Assembly (NCBI GenBank): GCA_023421115.1
Contig: JAEZUI010000166.1
Location: 1-29,374, forward strand
DNA: 29,374 nt
Source: Bacillota bacterium
GTDB taxonomy: Bacteria; Bacillota; Clostridia; Acetivibrionales; Acetivibrionaceae
Reading direction: 5' to 3'
Shown here: positions 15,761 through 24,148 of the stretch, one piece after another
Layout: the number at the start of each line of letters is the position of its first letter
Position numbering within the stretch: the stretch's first letter is position 1
Translations under genes and position numbers: made by a program
The notes under the pieces: generated by a model
What the model saw: only the letters and a program-made list of their open reading frames with translations
Databases searched by the model: none
Told to the model about the DNA's origin: nothing

Positions 15761-16804
15761 ATGAAAAAATTAAATTTAATTGTTATCGGTCTATTAATAA
15801 TACCCTTGTTGTTTGTTGCGCCAACTGAAAGAGTATATGGTGCAAGTAGTTATAAGGTATTTATACTTGCCGGTCAATCAAACATGGCAGGGTGTGGTAT
15901 GAATCATGAACTCTCTTCCGAATACCTTGGAGCTCAAGAAAAAGTCAAGATTTATGCTGAAGGAACAGTTGAAGCTAATTTAAAAGGAGCATGGAGTACG
16001 TTGAAACCTGGATTTGGAAGTGGTTCTGGCTGTTTTGGACCCGAATTGACCTTTGGAAAAGATATATCAAAGGCATATCCCGACAGCGAAATACTCCTGA
16101 TTAAATGTGGTTGGTCGGGAACATCATTACAGGGAGATTGGCGTCCACCTAGTGCAGGAGGTACTACCGGTGCACTTTATAAAAATTTAGTAGAAACTGT
16201 TAACAAGGCGTTAGGAGCACTTGATAAAAGTATTGATTATGAACTGGCAGGTATGTGTTGGATGCAAGGAGAATCGGATGCTTGCAATATTTACCCTGCA
16301 AAGGAATACGAAGACAGTTTGACTGCTTTCATTGGTGATGTGAGAAAGGAATTTAATGCTCCTCAAATGCCTTTTATAATAGCAATGATTGACGATTCGG
16401 ATGTCTGGATAGAAAATGCAATTGTAAGGCAAGCTGAAATAAATATTTCAAATAAGGTACCTAATGTAGGTGTTTTTGATACCAAGGATTATGATACAGA
16501 TGGTACGCACTATAAAACTCAGGGAATTCTTGATATGGGTTCTGATTTTGCAAAAGCAATAATAGCAGGTGGTTCAACTACCCCTTCAAAAATCGTTTAT
16601 GGAGACGCTAACGGTGACGGTAGTTTTAATGCACTTGATTTTGCAGAAGTCAGAAAGTATCTGTTAGGCTTAACTAATGGCTTTACATATAGTGAAGGAG
16701 ATAAGGCAGCCGATGTTAATGGAGATGGGAATGTAAATGCAATTGATTTTGCACATATGAGAAGTCGACTTTTAGGATTAGTCGACAAGTTCCCGGTCGA
16801 ATAA
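15761..16804 (+). CDS. Dockerin-bearing SGNH acetylesterase (CE6-like)
   Basis: 347 residues from the ATG at 15761; GGGAG lies 12 bases upstream, slightly far, but no better in-frame start exists. Signal peptide 1-27. The catalytic domain (about 30-270) belongs to the sialate O-acetylesterase / DUF303 SGNH group that includes CE6 acetylxylan esterases. Seen: nucleophile S40 in GQSNMAG, oxyanion-type region GWSGTSL, WMQGESD, and the D247/H250 pair in DGTH. A type-I dockerin (about 278-347) follows a very short linker, with FNALDFA and VNAIDFA segments. It should remove acetyl groups from plant polysaccharide (xylan or pectin) in the cellulosome. It lies 48 bases after the GH9 gene with no terminator between, so likely the same operon. 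A hairpin repeat follows. Confidence 0.88.
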   Translation: MKKLNLIVIGLLIIPLLFVAPTERVYGASSYKVFILAGQSNMAGCGMNHELSSEYLGAQEKVKIYAEGTVEANLKGAWSTLKPGFGSGSGCFGPELTFGKDISKAYPDSEILLIKCGWSGTSLQGDWRPPSAGGTTGALYKNLVETVNKALGALDKSIDYELAGMCWMQGESDACNIYPAKEYEDSLTAFIGDVRKEFNAPQMPFIIAMIDDSDVWIENAIVRQAEINISNKVPNVGVFDTKDYDTDGTHYKTQGILDMGSDFAKAIIAGGSTTPSKIVYGDANGDGSFNALDFAEVRKYLLGLTNGFTYSEGDKAADVNGDGNVNAIDFAHMRSRLLGLVDKFPVE

Positions 16805-16814
16805 CTAAGCTATT

Positions 16815-16873
16815 AACGCCATTTCAAAAAATATAAACTAGATTTTTTGAAAGGGCAATTGCTGTGTTTTTTT
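16815..16873 (+). repeat. Short deletion copy of the palindromic repeat, possible terminator
   Basis: GCCATTTCAAAAAAT (16818-16832), 9-base loop, ATTTTTTGAAAGGGC (16841-16855), then AATTGCTGTG and a T7 run. It matches the ends of the 79-bp repeats but lacks their centre. Placed 11 bases after the esterase stop, it would fold into a strong hairpin before a U-tract, so it may act as the operon terminator. Confidence 0.6.
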
Positions 16874-16950
16874 AAATCCCCTTATGCTTAAAATATAAAA
16901 ATAGAAAGACAGCACGTATAATCAAAATTTTTATTTCTGGGAGGGTTATT

Positions 16951-19269
16951 ATGTTAAAGAGGATTTCAGTACACCTATCATTTTTGGCTATTATGTCAAT
17001 GGTTTTAACTACTTTTATTGTTCCGCAAAATACGGTTAAAGCTGAAGACATGTTTGCTATGGTTGGATTTGCAACATTGAACGGTGGAACAACCGGTGGT
17101 GCAAATGGTACAGAAGTAACAGCAACAAGTGTATCGCAGGTTAACACCCTTTTAAGCACAAGAAGAAAGAATAATGATACTTCGCCGCTCGTAATTAAGT
17201 TTAATGGTAAAATTACAGGAACGGAAGTTATTGCAGCCAAAGAGGTTAGCAATATTACATTTATTGGTGTTGGAACTCGTGGGGAATTGGAGGGTGTTGG
17301 AATAAATCTTGTTAGATCCAATAATATAATAATCCGAAACCTCAAGATTCACCATACAAGAGCACCTATGGATTGTATAGGTATTGAAGACTCCAAAAAT
17401 GTATGGGTAGATCATTGTGAATTATTCAATATGCTTGGTGACTGCAATGGTGATGGAAAAATAGATACCAAAGGTGATATAAGCGGTGGAGACGTTGACT
17501 GGTATGACGGACTATTAGACGTTAAAAAAGATAGTGCGTATATAACAGTATCCTGGAATTATTTCCATGATGCTTTTAAGACAAGTCTTGTTGGGTCATC
17601 GGACAGTGACACTTCGGATAGAAAGATGACTTTCCACCACAATATATATTCAAATACAAAATCCCGTTTACCAAGTTACAGAGGCGGTACAGGGCACATG
17701 TTTAATAATTACTATGTAAATGCCGATGGTTCTGGTATCAATTCTAGAATGGGTGCAAAATTGAGGATTGAAAATAATGTTTTTGAAAATGTAGGCACTG
17801 GTTCAATGGACGGTTCAGGATTTGCTGAAGGACCTATTGGTTCTTACTATAGTGATTCTATAGGGTACTGGGATGTAAGCAATAACAGATTTATAAACTG
17901 CAAGGGAAATCAACCTACAACATCAACTTGCAGCTTTTCTCCTCCGTATAATTATTCAAGTGTATTGACTCCCGTAGATAATGTAAAATCTATAGTTTCA
18001 CAGTATGCAGGTGTGGGCAAAATTGATGGTTCTTCCACACCGATAGTATTACCTACATCAGGTAGTAACCCGACACAAATAACAACACCAGCTCCGACAC
18101 CGACAAAAACACAAACAAATACGGATATAATATATGGTGATTTGAATGGAGACAGGAATGTAAATTCCCTTGACTTTGCCATGTGTAGAATGGTATTGCT
18201 TGGAGCTGCACAACTGTCAGATAGTCAACGTCAGGCAGCAGACTTGAATGTTGACGGCAGTATAAATTCCCTTGATTTCGCATTTTTTAGACAGTTCTTA
18301 TTAGGTATGATTGATAAGCTTCCATATGGATCAGGCACTTTGGTAAGTCCTACAGCTGTACCGACAACACCACCTAAAACACCTGTTATAACAAGCCAAC
18401 CGCCAAATGGTGATATAATACTTGAACCGAATAGTTCAACTACTCTTCAACAAGCTATCAATTCAATTCAACCGGGAAGGACTATTTATTTAAAATCGGG
18501 TACATATAAGTATTCTACTACAATCCTTATTCCTGAAGGAAATAATGGGAATTCAGGCTCGATGAAGACAATAGCAGCATATGGAAGTGACAAGCCGGTA
18601 CTTGACTTTTCAGCGATGGAGTGGGGATCATCAAACAGAGGTATCGTTTTAGCAGGGAACCATTGGGCGATAAAGGGTATAAAGATTCAATATGCCGGTG
18701 ACAATGGTATTTTACTCTCTGGCCATTATAATTTAATTAGTAATTGTGAATTCTATGCTAATGGTGATACAGGCCTACAATTGTCAAGATATAATTCTTC
18801 ATATTCCACTATAGATAAATGGCCAAGCAATAATACTATTGAGGATTGTTATTCTCACAGCAACTATGATAAAGATAATGGGGAAGATGCAGACGGCTTT
18901 GCTGCAAAACTTACATGTGGGTATAATAATAAATTTATAAGATGTGTAGCAAAATACAATGTTGATGATGGTTGGGACTTGTATACTAAAGACGATACAG
19001 GCCCTATAGGTTCCGTTTATCTTGAGGGTTGCGAAGCCAGTTATAACGGCAAGACAGAATCTGGCCAATATACCGCAGATAGTGATGGAAATGGATTTAA
19101 GCTTGGCGGTTCGAAAATTAGTGTTGATCACAAACTCGTTAACTGCAAAGCTTACAATAACAAGAAGCACGGATTTACCTGGAACAGTAATCCAGGAAAT
19201 CTTGTATTGACAGGCTGTCAAGCAAGCGGTAATGGAGGGAATGATTTCGAGAAGGTTTATAATCGATAA
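16951..19269 (+). CDS. Bimodular pectate lyase with internal dockerin (PL1-dockerin-PL9)
   Basis: 772 residues; ATG after GGGAGGG. Signal peptide 1-31 (VKA). PL1 pectate lyase (about 35-365): parallel beta-helix with WVDHCELFN, the calcium-site region DWYDGLLDVKK, and the LPSYRGG segment carrying a conserved Arg. A type-I dockerin (about 393-460) lies in the middle, with two NSLDFA segments, flanked by Thr-Pro linkers. The C-terminal PL9 domain (about 487-772) keeps the calcium residues matching Dickeya Pel9A D209/D233/D234/D237, here D648/D672/D673/D676 with identical spacing, and a likely catalytic K717 in GNGFKLGG. Both domains cut polygalacturonate by beta-elimination. A similar PL1-dockerin-PL9 layout is known in C. 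thermocellum. The gene is 146 bases past the esterase; a TATAAT at 16917-16922 may be its own -10. Confidence 0.92.
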   Translation: MLKRISVHLSFLAIMSMVLTTFIVPQNTVKAEDMFAMVGFATLNGGTTGGANGTEVTATSVSQVNTLLSTRRKNNDTSPLVIKFNGKITGTEVIAAKEVSNITFIGVGTRGELEGVGINLVRSNNIIIRNLKIHHTRAPMDCIGIEDSKNVWVDHCELFNMLGDCNGDGKIDTKGDISGGDVDWYDGLLDVKKDSAYITVSWNYFHDAFKTSLVGSSDSDTSDRKMTFHHNIYSNTKSRLPSYRGGTGHMFNNYYVNADGSGINSRMGAKLRIENNVFENVGTGSMDGSGFAEGPIGSYYSDSIGYWDVSNNRFINCKGNQPTTSTCSFSPPYNYSSVLTPVDNVKSIVSQYAGVGKIDGSSTPIVLPTSGSNPTQITTPAPTPTKTQTNTDIIYGDLNGDRNVNSLDFAMCRMVLLGAAQLSDSQRQAADLNVDGSINSLDFAFFRQFLLGMIDKLPYGSGTLVSPTAVPTTPPKTPVITSQPPNGDIILEPNSSTTLQQAINSIQPGRTIYLKSGTYKYSTTILIPEGNNGNSGSMKTIAAYGSDKPVLDFSAMEWGSSNRGIVLAGNHWAIKGIKIQYAGDNGILLSGHYNLISNCEFYANGDTGLQLSRYNSSYSTIDKWPSNNTIEDCYSHSNYDKDNGEDADGFAAKLTCGYNNKFIRCVAKYNVDDGWDLYTKDDTGPIGSVYLEGCEASYNGKTESGQYTADSDGNGFKLGGSKISVDHKLVNCKAYNNKKHGFTWNSNPGNLVLTGCQASGNGGNDFEKVYNR

Positions 19270-19618
19270 AGTGATTTCGAAAAAAGAACTTTGCAACTGA
19301 TTATTCAATAAATACCATTAGATGGATTTTGAGCTGCAAATATTGTTTGAAGTGAATAATTGAAATATATAATGTATTGGTTTGTGCTTATAATAAGGTT
19401 ATTTAAATAATATTGGAAAATGGTAACAAAAATATACTATTAAACTGTAAGTCATAACACCCTTAAAGCTTTTATAAAACTAGCTTATGGGTGTTTTGTT
19501 ATTTATATATTGAAAAATTTTAAATACTAATATGTTTAGGAAATAAACGTATATGACGATAAATATTTTGAGGAATGTAAAGGAGAAATTATTTAAATAA
19601 TAGGATTGGAGAATTAAA
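19270..19618. other. 349-base intergenic region before the second chemoreceptor
   Basis: No gene is seen. It holds a terminator at 19456-19500. GACGATAA at 19555-19562 resembles the -10 of the motility sigma factor (GCCGATAA), but no TAAA lies at the right distance, so I do not call a promoter. Confidence 0.5.
19456..19500 (+). terminator. Terminator downstream of the pectate lyase
   Basis: AACACCC (19456-19462) pairs with GGGTGTT (19489-19495), extended by TAAAGCT / AGCTTA, followed by TTGTT. About 190 bases after the stop codon. Confidence 0.65.
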
Positions 19619-21583
19619 ATGAAATCACTAAAAAATATGAGTATTGGAATAAAGCTGATGATTTTCATTGTTGTAGCTGTTATAATAGCAATTACTAGTA
19701 TAGTAAGTATTGCATTATTTCAGTTTAACAGCTTTAACGACACCGTAAGTGAAGAACAAGCCGTTAAAGGTATGGAAGGTCTAAACTCAGTAATTAAAGA
19801 TTATAAAGATCAGTCTCTTAATTTTTCAACTATTATTTCTCTAAATCGTGATGTTATCAATGCAGTTGAACAAAGAGATGATAACAGTATTCAGAATATA
19901 ATTTCTTCAATGGCTAACGGAGCAAAAATAGATTTCATTACAATAACTGACAGTAATGGAATTATATTAGCTAGTACACACGATGGGAATAAAAAAGGAG
20001 AAAGTATAGCAAATCAGATTCAAAGTGCGATAAAGGGTGATTCTTTTTCAACTGTTGATTCAGGTATTATAAATAAACTATCCGCAAGTGCCGGAGTTCC
20101 TATAAAAGACCCGGCAGGTAAAATTATAGGAGTAATTTTAACGGGATATATACTAGATAAAGATGAAATTATGGATGACTTAAAACAGATTTACAAAACC
20201 GACCTAACTCTATTTTGGGGTGATGTCAGGTTTAATACCACCATTGTGCAAAACGGAAACAGACTAGTTGGTACAAAGCTTGACTCTGTTATAGCTGAAA
20301 AAGTTTTAACAAAGAGGGAGAAATATACCGGAACAGCAAAGATTTTAGGTATGCCATATATGTGTGCATATATGCCTCTTTTTGATTCGAATAATCAAGC
20401 TATAGGTGTATTGTTTTCGGGTCAACCTATAAGCGAAGTTATTGCAGTTAGAAATAGAATTATTACTGCAGTAACTGGTATTGCTGTTGTTTCAGTCTTA
20501 ATATTTGCAATATCAATTTATTTCTATATAAAAAGAAAAGTTTCAGTACCACTTTCTAAAGTTGTTTCATCTGCTGAAAAAATTGCCGATGGGAATATAG
20601 ATGTCAGTATTGATTTTAGAAGTAATGATGAAATTGGTGCTTTGTGCAGAAGTTTTAACAAAATGACTAAAAACCTAAATGAAGTATTAAGTAATATAAC
20701 TATAAGTGCTAAAGAAGTAGCCTCAGGTTCAAATCAGATGTCTGCCTCAAGTATAGCTCTTTCTCAAGGGGCAACTGAACAGGCAAGTTCAATACAGGAG
20801 CTAACTGCTACTCTTGATGAAATTTCTATACAGACAAAACAAAATGCAAAGAACGCTAATGAAGCAAATGAGATTGCTGAAAATGCAAAATCCAATGCTG
20901 TAATCGGTAACGACCAGATGAAGCAAATGTTAGATTCAATGAGAGAAATAAACAAGTCATCTAGTGATATATCAAAGATCATTAAAGTCATAGACGAAAT
21001 TGCGTTCCAGACGAATATTTTAGCACTAAATGCGGCAGTGGAGGCGGCAAGAGCAGGACAGCATGGAAAAGGCTTTGCAGTTGTTGCCGAAGAAGTAAGA
21101 AATTTGGCAATGCGTTCAGCTAATGCAGCAAAAGAAACGACTGACATGATTGAAAGCTCAATTAGAAAAGTTGAAGATGGAACTCAAATAGCAAATAAAA
21201 CTGCACAGGAGTTAAACAGTATTGTAGAGGGTGTTTCTAAGGTGGCAAATTATGTTAAAGACATAGCTATCGCTTCTAATGAGCAAGCGACAGGTATTGC
21301 ACAGGTAAATCAGGCCATTAGCCAGATATCTCAGGTTGTGCAAACCAACTCATCAACCTCTGAGGAAAGTGCAGCGGCTAGTGAAGAACTTTCAAGTCAG
21401 GCTGAAGTACTTAAAGAACAGGTTAGCAGATTTACTTTAAAGAAAAGTGATACTTCCTCTTATGATGCATTGCATAGTATTGATCCTCATATTTTAAAAA
21501 CTATTGAGAGTATGTCGGAAAAGAAAAAAGTAGATATTCTCAGGAAAATAGAAATGAGTGATACTGAATTTGACAAGTATTAG
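19619..21583 (+). CDS. Methyl-accepting chemotaxis protein with Cache-type sensor
   Basis: 654 residues; ATG with GGAG 7 bases upstream. TM1 (about 13-35), an extracellular Cache-type region (about 40-275) with the motifs ITDSNGIILAS, AGVPIKDPAGKIIGVILTG and YMPLFDSNNQAIGVLFSG, TM2 (about 282-304), HAMP (about 305-357) and the signalling hairpin with tip EIAFQTNILALNAAVEAARA. Cache domains bind small molecules such as organic acids, amino acids or sugars; the ligand cannot be read here. The signalling half is nearly identical in large stretches to that of the chemoreceptor at 9510, while the sensor halves are unrelated. The tail ends TEFDKY. Confidence 0.93.
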   Translation: MKSLKNMSIGIKLMIFIVVAVIIAITSIVSIALFQFNSFNDTVSEEQAVKGMEGLNSVIKDYKDQSLNFSTIISLNRDVINAVEQRDDNSIQNIISSMANGAKIDFITITDSNGIILASTHDGNKKGESIANQIQSAIKGDSFSTVDSGIINKLSASAGVPIKDPAGKIIGVILTGYILDKDEIMDDLKQIYKTDLTLFWGDVRFNTTIVQNGNRLVGTKLDSVIAEKVLTKREKYTGTAKILGMPYMCAYMPLFDSNNQAIGVLFSGQPISEVIAVRNRIITAVTGIAVVSVLIFAISIYFYIKRKVSVPLSKVVSSAEKIADGNIDVSIDFRSNDEIGALCRSFNKMTKNLNEVLSNITISAKEVASGSNQMSASSIALSQGATEQASSIQELTATLDEISIQTKQNAKNANEANEIAENAKSNAVIGNDQMKQMLDSMREINKSSSDISKIIKVIDEIAFQTNILALNAAVEAARAGQHGKGFAVVAEEVRNLAMRSANAAKETTDMIESSIRKVEDGTQIANKTAQELNSIVEGVSKVANYVKDIAIASNEQATGIAQVNQAISQISQVVQTNSSTSEESAAASEELSSQAEVLKEQVSRFTLKKSDTSSYDALHSIDPHILKTIESMSEKKKVDILRKIEMSDTEFDKY

Positions 21584-21659
21584 ACATCAATAGTTAACAT
21601 TATAAATAATTTATAAAAATCAACTGTTGTTTTAGCAAATTTTGCTAATTATAATTTGA

Positions 21660-21854
21660 CTATTTTCCGATAAATTATATGGAAATTTGAAAGAAGAAGT
21701 TCAATCTGACAGTAAATACAGTGAGGAAATTATACAGGGTACTGGAGTCATTATTAAAGCAAATGGTGAGATATTGACCAATGCTCATGTTGTAAAATAT
21801 ATGGAGAGGATAGTAGTGACTAAACAAAAAAGTTTCTTAGACTCTATTTTGTGA
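21660..21854 (+). pseudogene. Fragment of an HtrA/DegP-type serine protease
   Basis: About 62 codons with no proper start, containing SEEIIQGTGVIIKANGEILT and then NAHVV. 'GTGVII...G.ILTNAHVV' is the hallmark around the catalytic His of S1C (HtrA) proteases. The Asp and Ser parts are absent: the frame leaves the family after MERIVVTKQK and stops at 21852. This is therefore a leftover 5' piece of a protease gene, cut short by deletion. Confidence 0.7.
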
Positions 21855-21898
21855 AAATAAAATTAAAAATAGCATAATATTAGATAAAGCAAAAATTC

Positions 21899-21947
21899 AA
21901 AAAAGCCACCATTCATATTATTATAAATATGTTTAGTGGCTTTTTTA
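21899..21947 (+). terminator. Strong terminator hairpin before the regulator gene
   Basis: AAAAAAGCCAC (21899-21909) and GTGGCTTTTTT (21936-21946), with a further small stem in the loop. It separates the chemoreceptor and protease remnant from the next operon; it can work on both strands. Confidence 0.8.
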
Positions 21948-21955
21948 AATACTAG

Positions 21956-21984
21956 TTGACAAATCTCTTAATTAGATATATAGT
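21956..21984 (+). promoter_or_regulatory. Consensus sigma-A promoter of the regulator-ABC operon
   Basis: TTGACA (21956-21961), 17-base spacer, TATAGT (21979-21984). One base from consensus. Confidence 0.85.
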
Positions 21985-21994
21985 TAATTATATA
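21977..21994. promoter_or_regulatory. Candidate operator overlapping the -10
   Basis: TATATAGTTAATTATATA: two perfect 6-base arms around a 6-base centre, sitting on the -10 and start site of the GntR-type regulator's own promoter. YtrA-family regulators often repress their own operon from such sites. AT-richness makes chance likely. Confidence 0.35.
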
Positions 21995-22045
21995 AGTAAT
22001 GAACCAAATAACCAAAACCATATGAAGCAGATGGAGGTGATAGGT

Positions 22046-22414
22046 TTGAATTTGGATTTTAACAGTGAAGTTCCAATTTATCTTCAATTAGCTCAGGCTG
22101 TAGAAGACAATATATTAAAAGGAGTATTTCAAGAGGAATCGCAGATACCTTCTACTACTGAAGTATCTGTTAACTATAAGATAAATCCTGCTACCGTAGC
22201 AAAGGGATTTAATATACTTGTCGATGAAGAAATTATCTATAAAAAGAGGGGGATCGGTATGTTTGTGTGTAAAGGGGCTAAAGACAAACTTTTGGAAAAA
22301 CGCAGGATGAGCTTTTACGAAAACTATATTGAAAGCCTTGTAGCAGAAGCAAAAAAACTTGATATTGGAATAGATGAAATAATTAAGATGTTAGAAAGGA
22401 GTAAAAGGAAATGA
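22046..22414 (+). CDS. GntR-family transcriptional regulator, YtrA type
   Basis: 122 residues from a TTG at 22046, chosen because GGAGGTGA (22033-22040) precedes it and because the protein then starts MNLDFNSEVPIYLQL, typical of the family. The frame upstream to 21956 overlaps the promoter and is not expected to be translated. A winged helix-turn-helix covers about residues 5-75 (IPSTTEVSVNYKINPATVAK is the recognition region). The short C-terminal helical part marks the YtrA subgroup, which lacks a large ligand-binding domain. Such regulators control adjacent ABC transporters, often in response to cell-wall-active antibiotics in Bacillus and relatives. The last bases overlap the ATPase start (ATGA), so it is translationally coupled. 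Confidence 0.88.
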   Translation: MNLDFNSEVPIYLQLAQAVEDNILKGVFQEESQIPSTTEVSVNYKINPATVAKGFNILVDEEIIYKKRGIGMFVCKGAKDKLLEKRRMSFYENYIESLVAEAKKLDIGIDEIIKMLERSKRK

Positions 22415-23289
22415 GTGAAATTGAGATAAAAAACATCACAATGTGTTATGGAAAGTATTGCGCTCTAGAAAATATATCAATTACAATTGAGTCTAATAAA
22501 ATATATGGATTACTTGGAAGAAACGGTGCCGGTAAAACTACACTTCTAAATCTCATTACAAACAGGTTGTTCCCCTCAAACGGTGAAATAAAAGTTAACG
22601 GAGAAGGGGTACTAGAGAATGATAATGCAATTGGGAAAATATATTATATGACTGAGAAAGACTTTTATCCCGAAAGCATGAGGGTTAAAGAAGTTTTTTA
22701 TTGGACAAAAGAATTTTATCCAACTTTTAATTTAGAATATGCCATAGAGTTATGCAAAAAGTTCGAGCTCAATCAAAATAAGAAATTAAAAGAACTATCT
22801 ACGGGGTATGGGACTATAGCTAAATTGATTACTTCGTTAGCTTCAAATTCTCCGATTATTATATTTGATGAGCCGGTTTTGGGTTTGGATGCCCATCATA
22901 GAGACCTGTTTTATAAAGAATTGTTGGCAAATTACATGGAGCAGCCTAAAACAATAATTCTGTCTACTCATATTATTGAGGAAATAGCTAATATGCTTGA
23001 AAAAGTTATAATAATAAACGATAGAAATGTTTTAATTAACGACAGTACAGAAAACCTGCTTAAATCTGCTTATTGTATATCAGGTACTGCTGAGAATATT
23101 GATAGATATATATCCGGTAAAAAGTGCATTAATGTTGAGCACATGGCATCTTTTAAGTCAGCTACGATATATGAAAAAATAACCGATGCTGACAGAGACA
23201 ATGCCAAAAGCTTGAATCTAGAATTTACTAAAGTGGAACTTCAGAAGATGTTTATATATCTAACCGGTACAGGAGGGATGAATCAATGA
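22411..23289 (+). CDS. ABC transporter ATP-binding protein, YtrB-like
   Basis: 292 residues. Walker A GRNGAGKTT (36-44), a degenerate signature LSTGYG (129-134) in place of LSGGQ, Walker B IIIFDEP (to 155) and the switch His in STHIIEE. The degenerate signature is usual for YtrB-type ATPases of regulator-linked transporters. About 80 residues after the core form a C-terminal extension. It starts inside the regulator's stop (ATGA) and ends overlapping the permease start in the same way. It powers the permease encoded next. The substrate is unknown; a role in envelope stress or peptide or antibiotic export is inferred from the family only. Confidence 0.9.
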   Translation: MSEIEIKNITMCYGKYCALENISITIESNKIYGLLGRNGAGKTTLLNLITNRLFPSNGEIKVNGEGVLENDNAIGKIYYMTEKDFYPESMRVKEVFYWTKEFYPTFNLEYAIELCKKFELNQNKKLKELSTGYGTIAKLITSLASNSPIIIFDEPVLGLDAHHRDLFYKELLANYMEQPKTIILSTHIIEEIANMLEKVIIINDRNVLINDSTENLLKSAYCISGTAENIDRYISGKKCINVEHMASFKSATIYEKITDADRDNAKSLNLEFTKVELQKMFIYLTGTGGMNQ

Positions 23290-24032
23290 AGGCATTAAAA
23301 GTTGCAAAGTATCAAATTTTAAGCTCAATAGGAGCAATAAGAATTTACTATTTTATATATCTTTTGGTACTATTATTTGTTTCGACATCAATTGTAACCA
23401 CCGATGGGAGATTCCACTCTTCAGGGCTTGATTTTTCTACAATGATATTTTTATTTGTTGTGGGGCTTAACTCATTTAAAAGTACTTTTTTGTTGACACA
23501 GGCCAATAATATTTCAAGAAAAATCTTTTTTAAGGGACTAATAATTGCTGTGTTTCCAATTACCTTTACTATGTCAATGATAGATCTGGCAATAAACAGA
23601 GTACAGAATATCTTTGCGAAATGTGCAACCACTTATGATATGATATATGGAAATTTCAGAATTCTTGAATCGAGCATAAACTGGACACAGTTAAATGATT
23701 TTAAAACTCTTTTTGGAACAATAATTTGGCAGTTCGCAATTTATAGTGCAATACTCATAATGGGAATATTAATTTCATTATGCTACTACAGAAGCAATAA
23801 AATTATGAAGGTAGTAATATCAGTAGTACCTACATTGCTTATTGGGTTTTCTTACAACATTAACAATACCTTTATAGACATTTTTAATATAAACATTGCA
23901 GATATTATTTCATCGGCTTTTGGATGGCAGAGTCAAAATCCTTATATTGCAGTCTTTAGTCTGACGGTTTTAATGATTATGTTTTCATTGATTATATATT
24001 TACTTATAAAAAGAGCAGTTGTTAAATACTAG
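23286..24032 (+). CDS. ABC transporter permease protein of the YtrA-type operon
   Basis: 248 residues with about six predicted membrane segments (roughly 20-38, 48-66, 83-102, 148-170, 176-197, 220-243). It resembles ABC-2 type permeases in layout, not in any clear motif. The ATG overlaps the ATPase stop by 4 bases and has GGAGGG upstream within the ATPase gene. It probably forms the membrane part of the transporter with the preceding ATPase. Substrate unknown. The operon ends at the hairpin at 24097-24131. Confidence 0.78.
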   Translation: MKALKVAKYQILSSIGAIRIYYFIYLLVLLFVSTSIVTTDGRFHSSGLDFSTMIFLFVVGLNSFKSTFLLTQANNISRKIFFKGLIIAVFPITFTMSMIDLAINRVQNIFAKCATTYDMIYGNFRILESSINWTQLNDFKTLFGTIIWQFAIYSAILIMGILISLCYYRSNKIMKVVISVVPTLLIGFSYNINNTFIDIFNINIADIISSAFGWQSQNPYIAVFSLTVLMIMFSLIIYLLIKRAVVKY

Positions 24033-24096
24033 ATGAATACCTTTTTGCCAACTTTTGAAAAAACACTCAATCTTCTTTAGAAGGAAGTAAAATAGT

Positions 24097-24131
24097 AAAA
24101 AACGTAGGAGCTCAATGGCCCTACGTTTTTT
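24097..24131. terminator. Bidirectional terminator between permease and TPR-protease genes
   Basis: AAAAAACGTAGG (24097-24108) and CCTACGTTTTTT (24120-24131), a perfect 12-bp stem with 11-base loop, between two converging genes. Confidence 0.88.
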
Positions 24132-24148
24132 ATGTAGAATTTTAAGTA

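Noticed and set aside
16878..16918. CCCC and CGTA elements as a SigI-type promoter for the pectate lyase
   Set aside because: The spacing of more than 30 bases is too long for the -35/-10 arrangement expected of such promoters.
19536..19562. GACGATAA as a motility sigma factor -10 before the Cache chemoreceptor
   Set aside because: The matching -35 (TAAA) is not at about 15 bases; the sequence there is TTAG.
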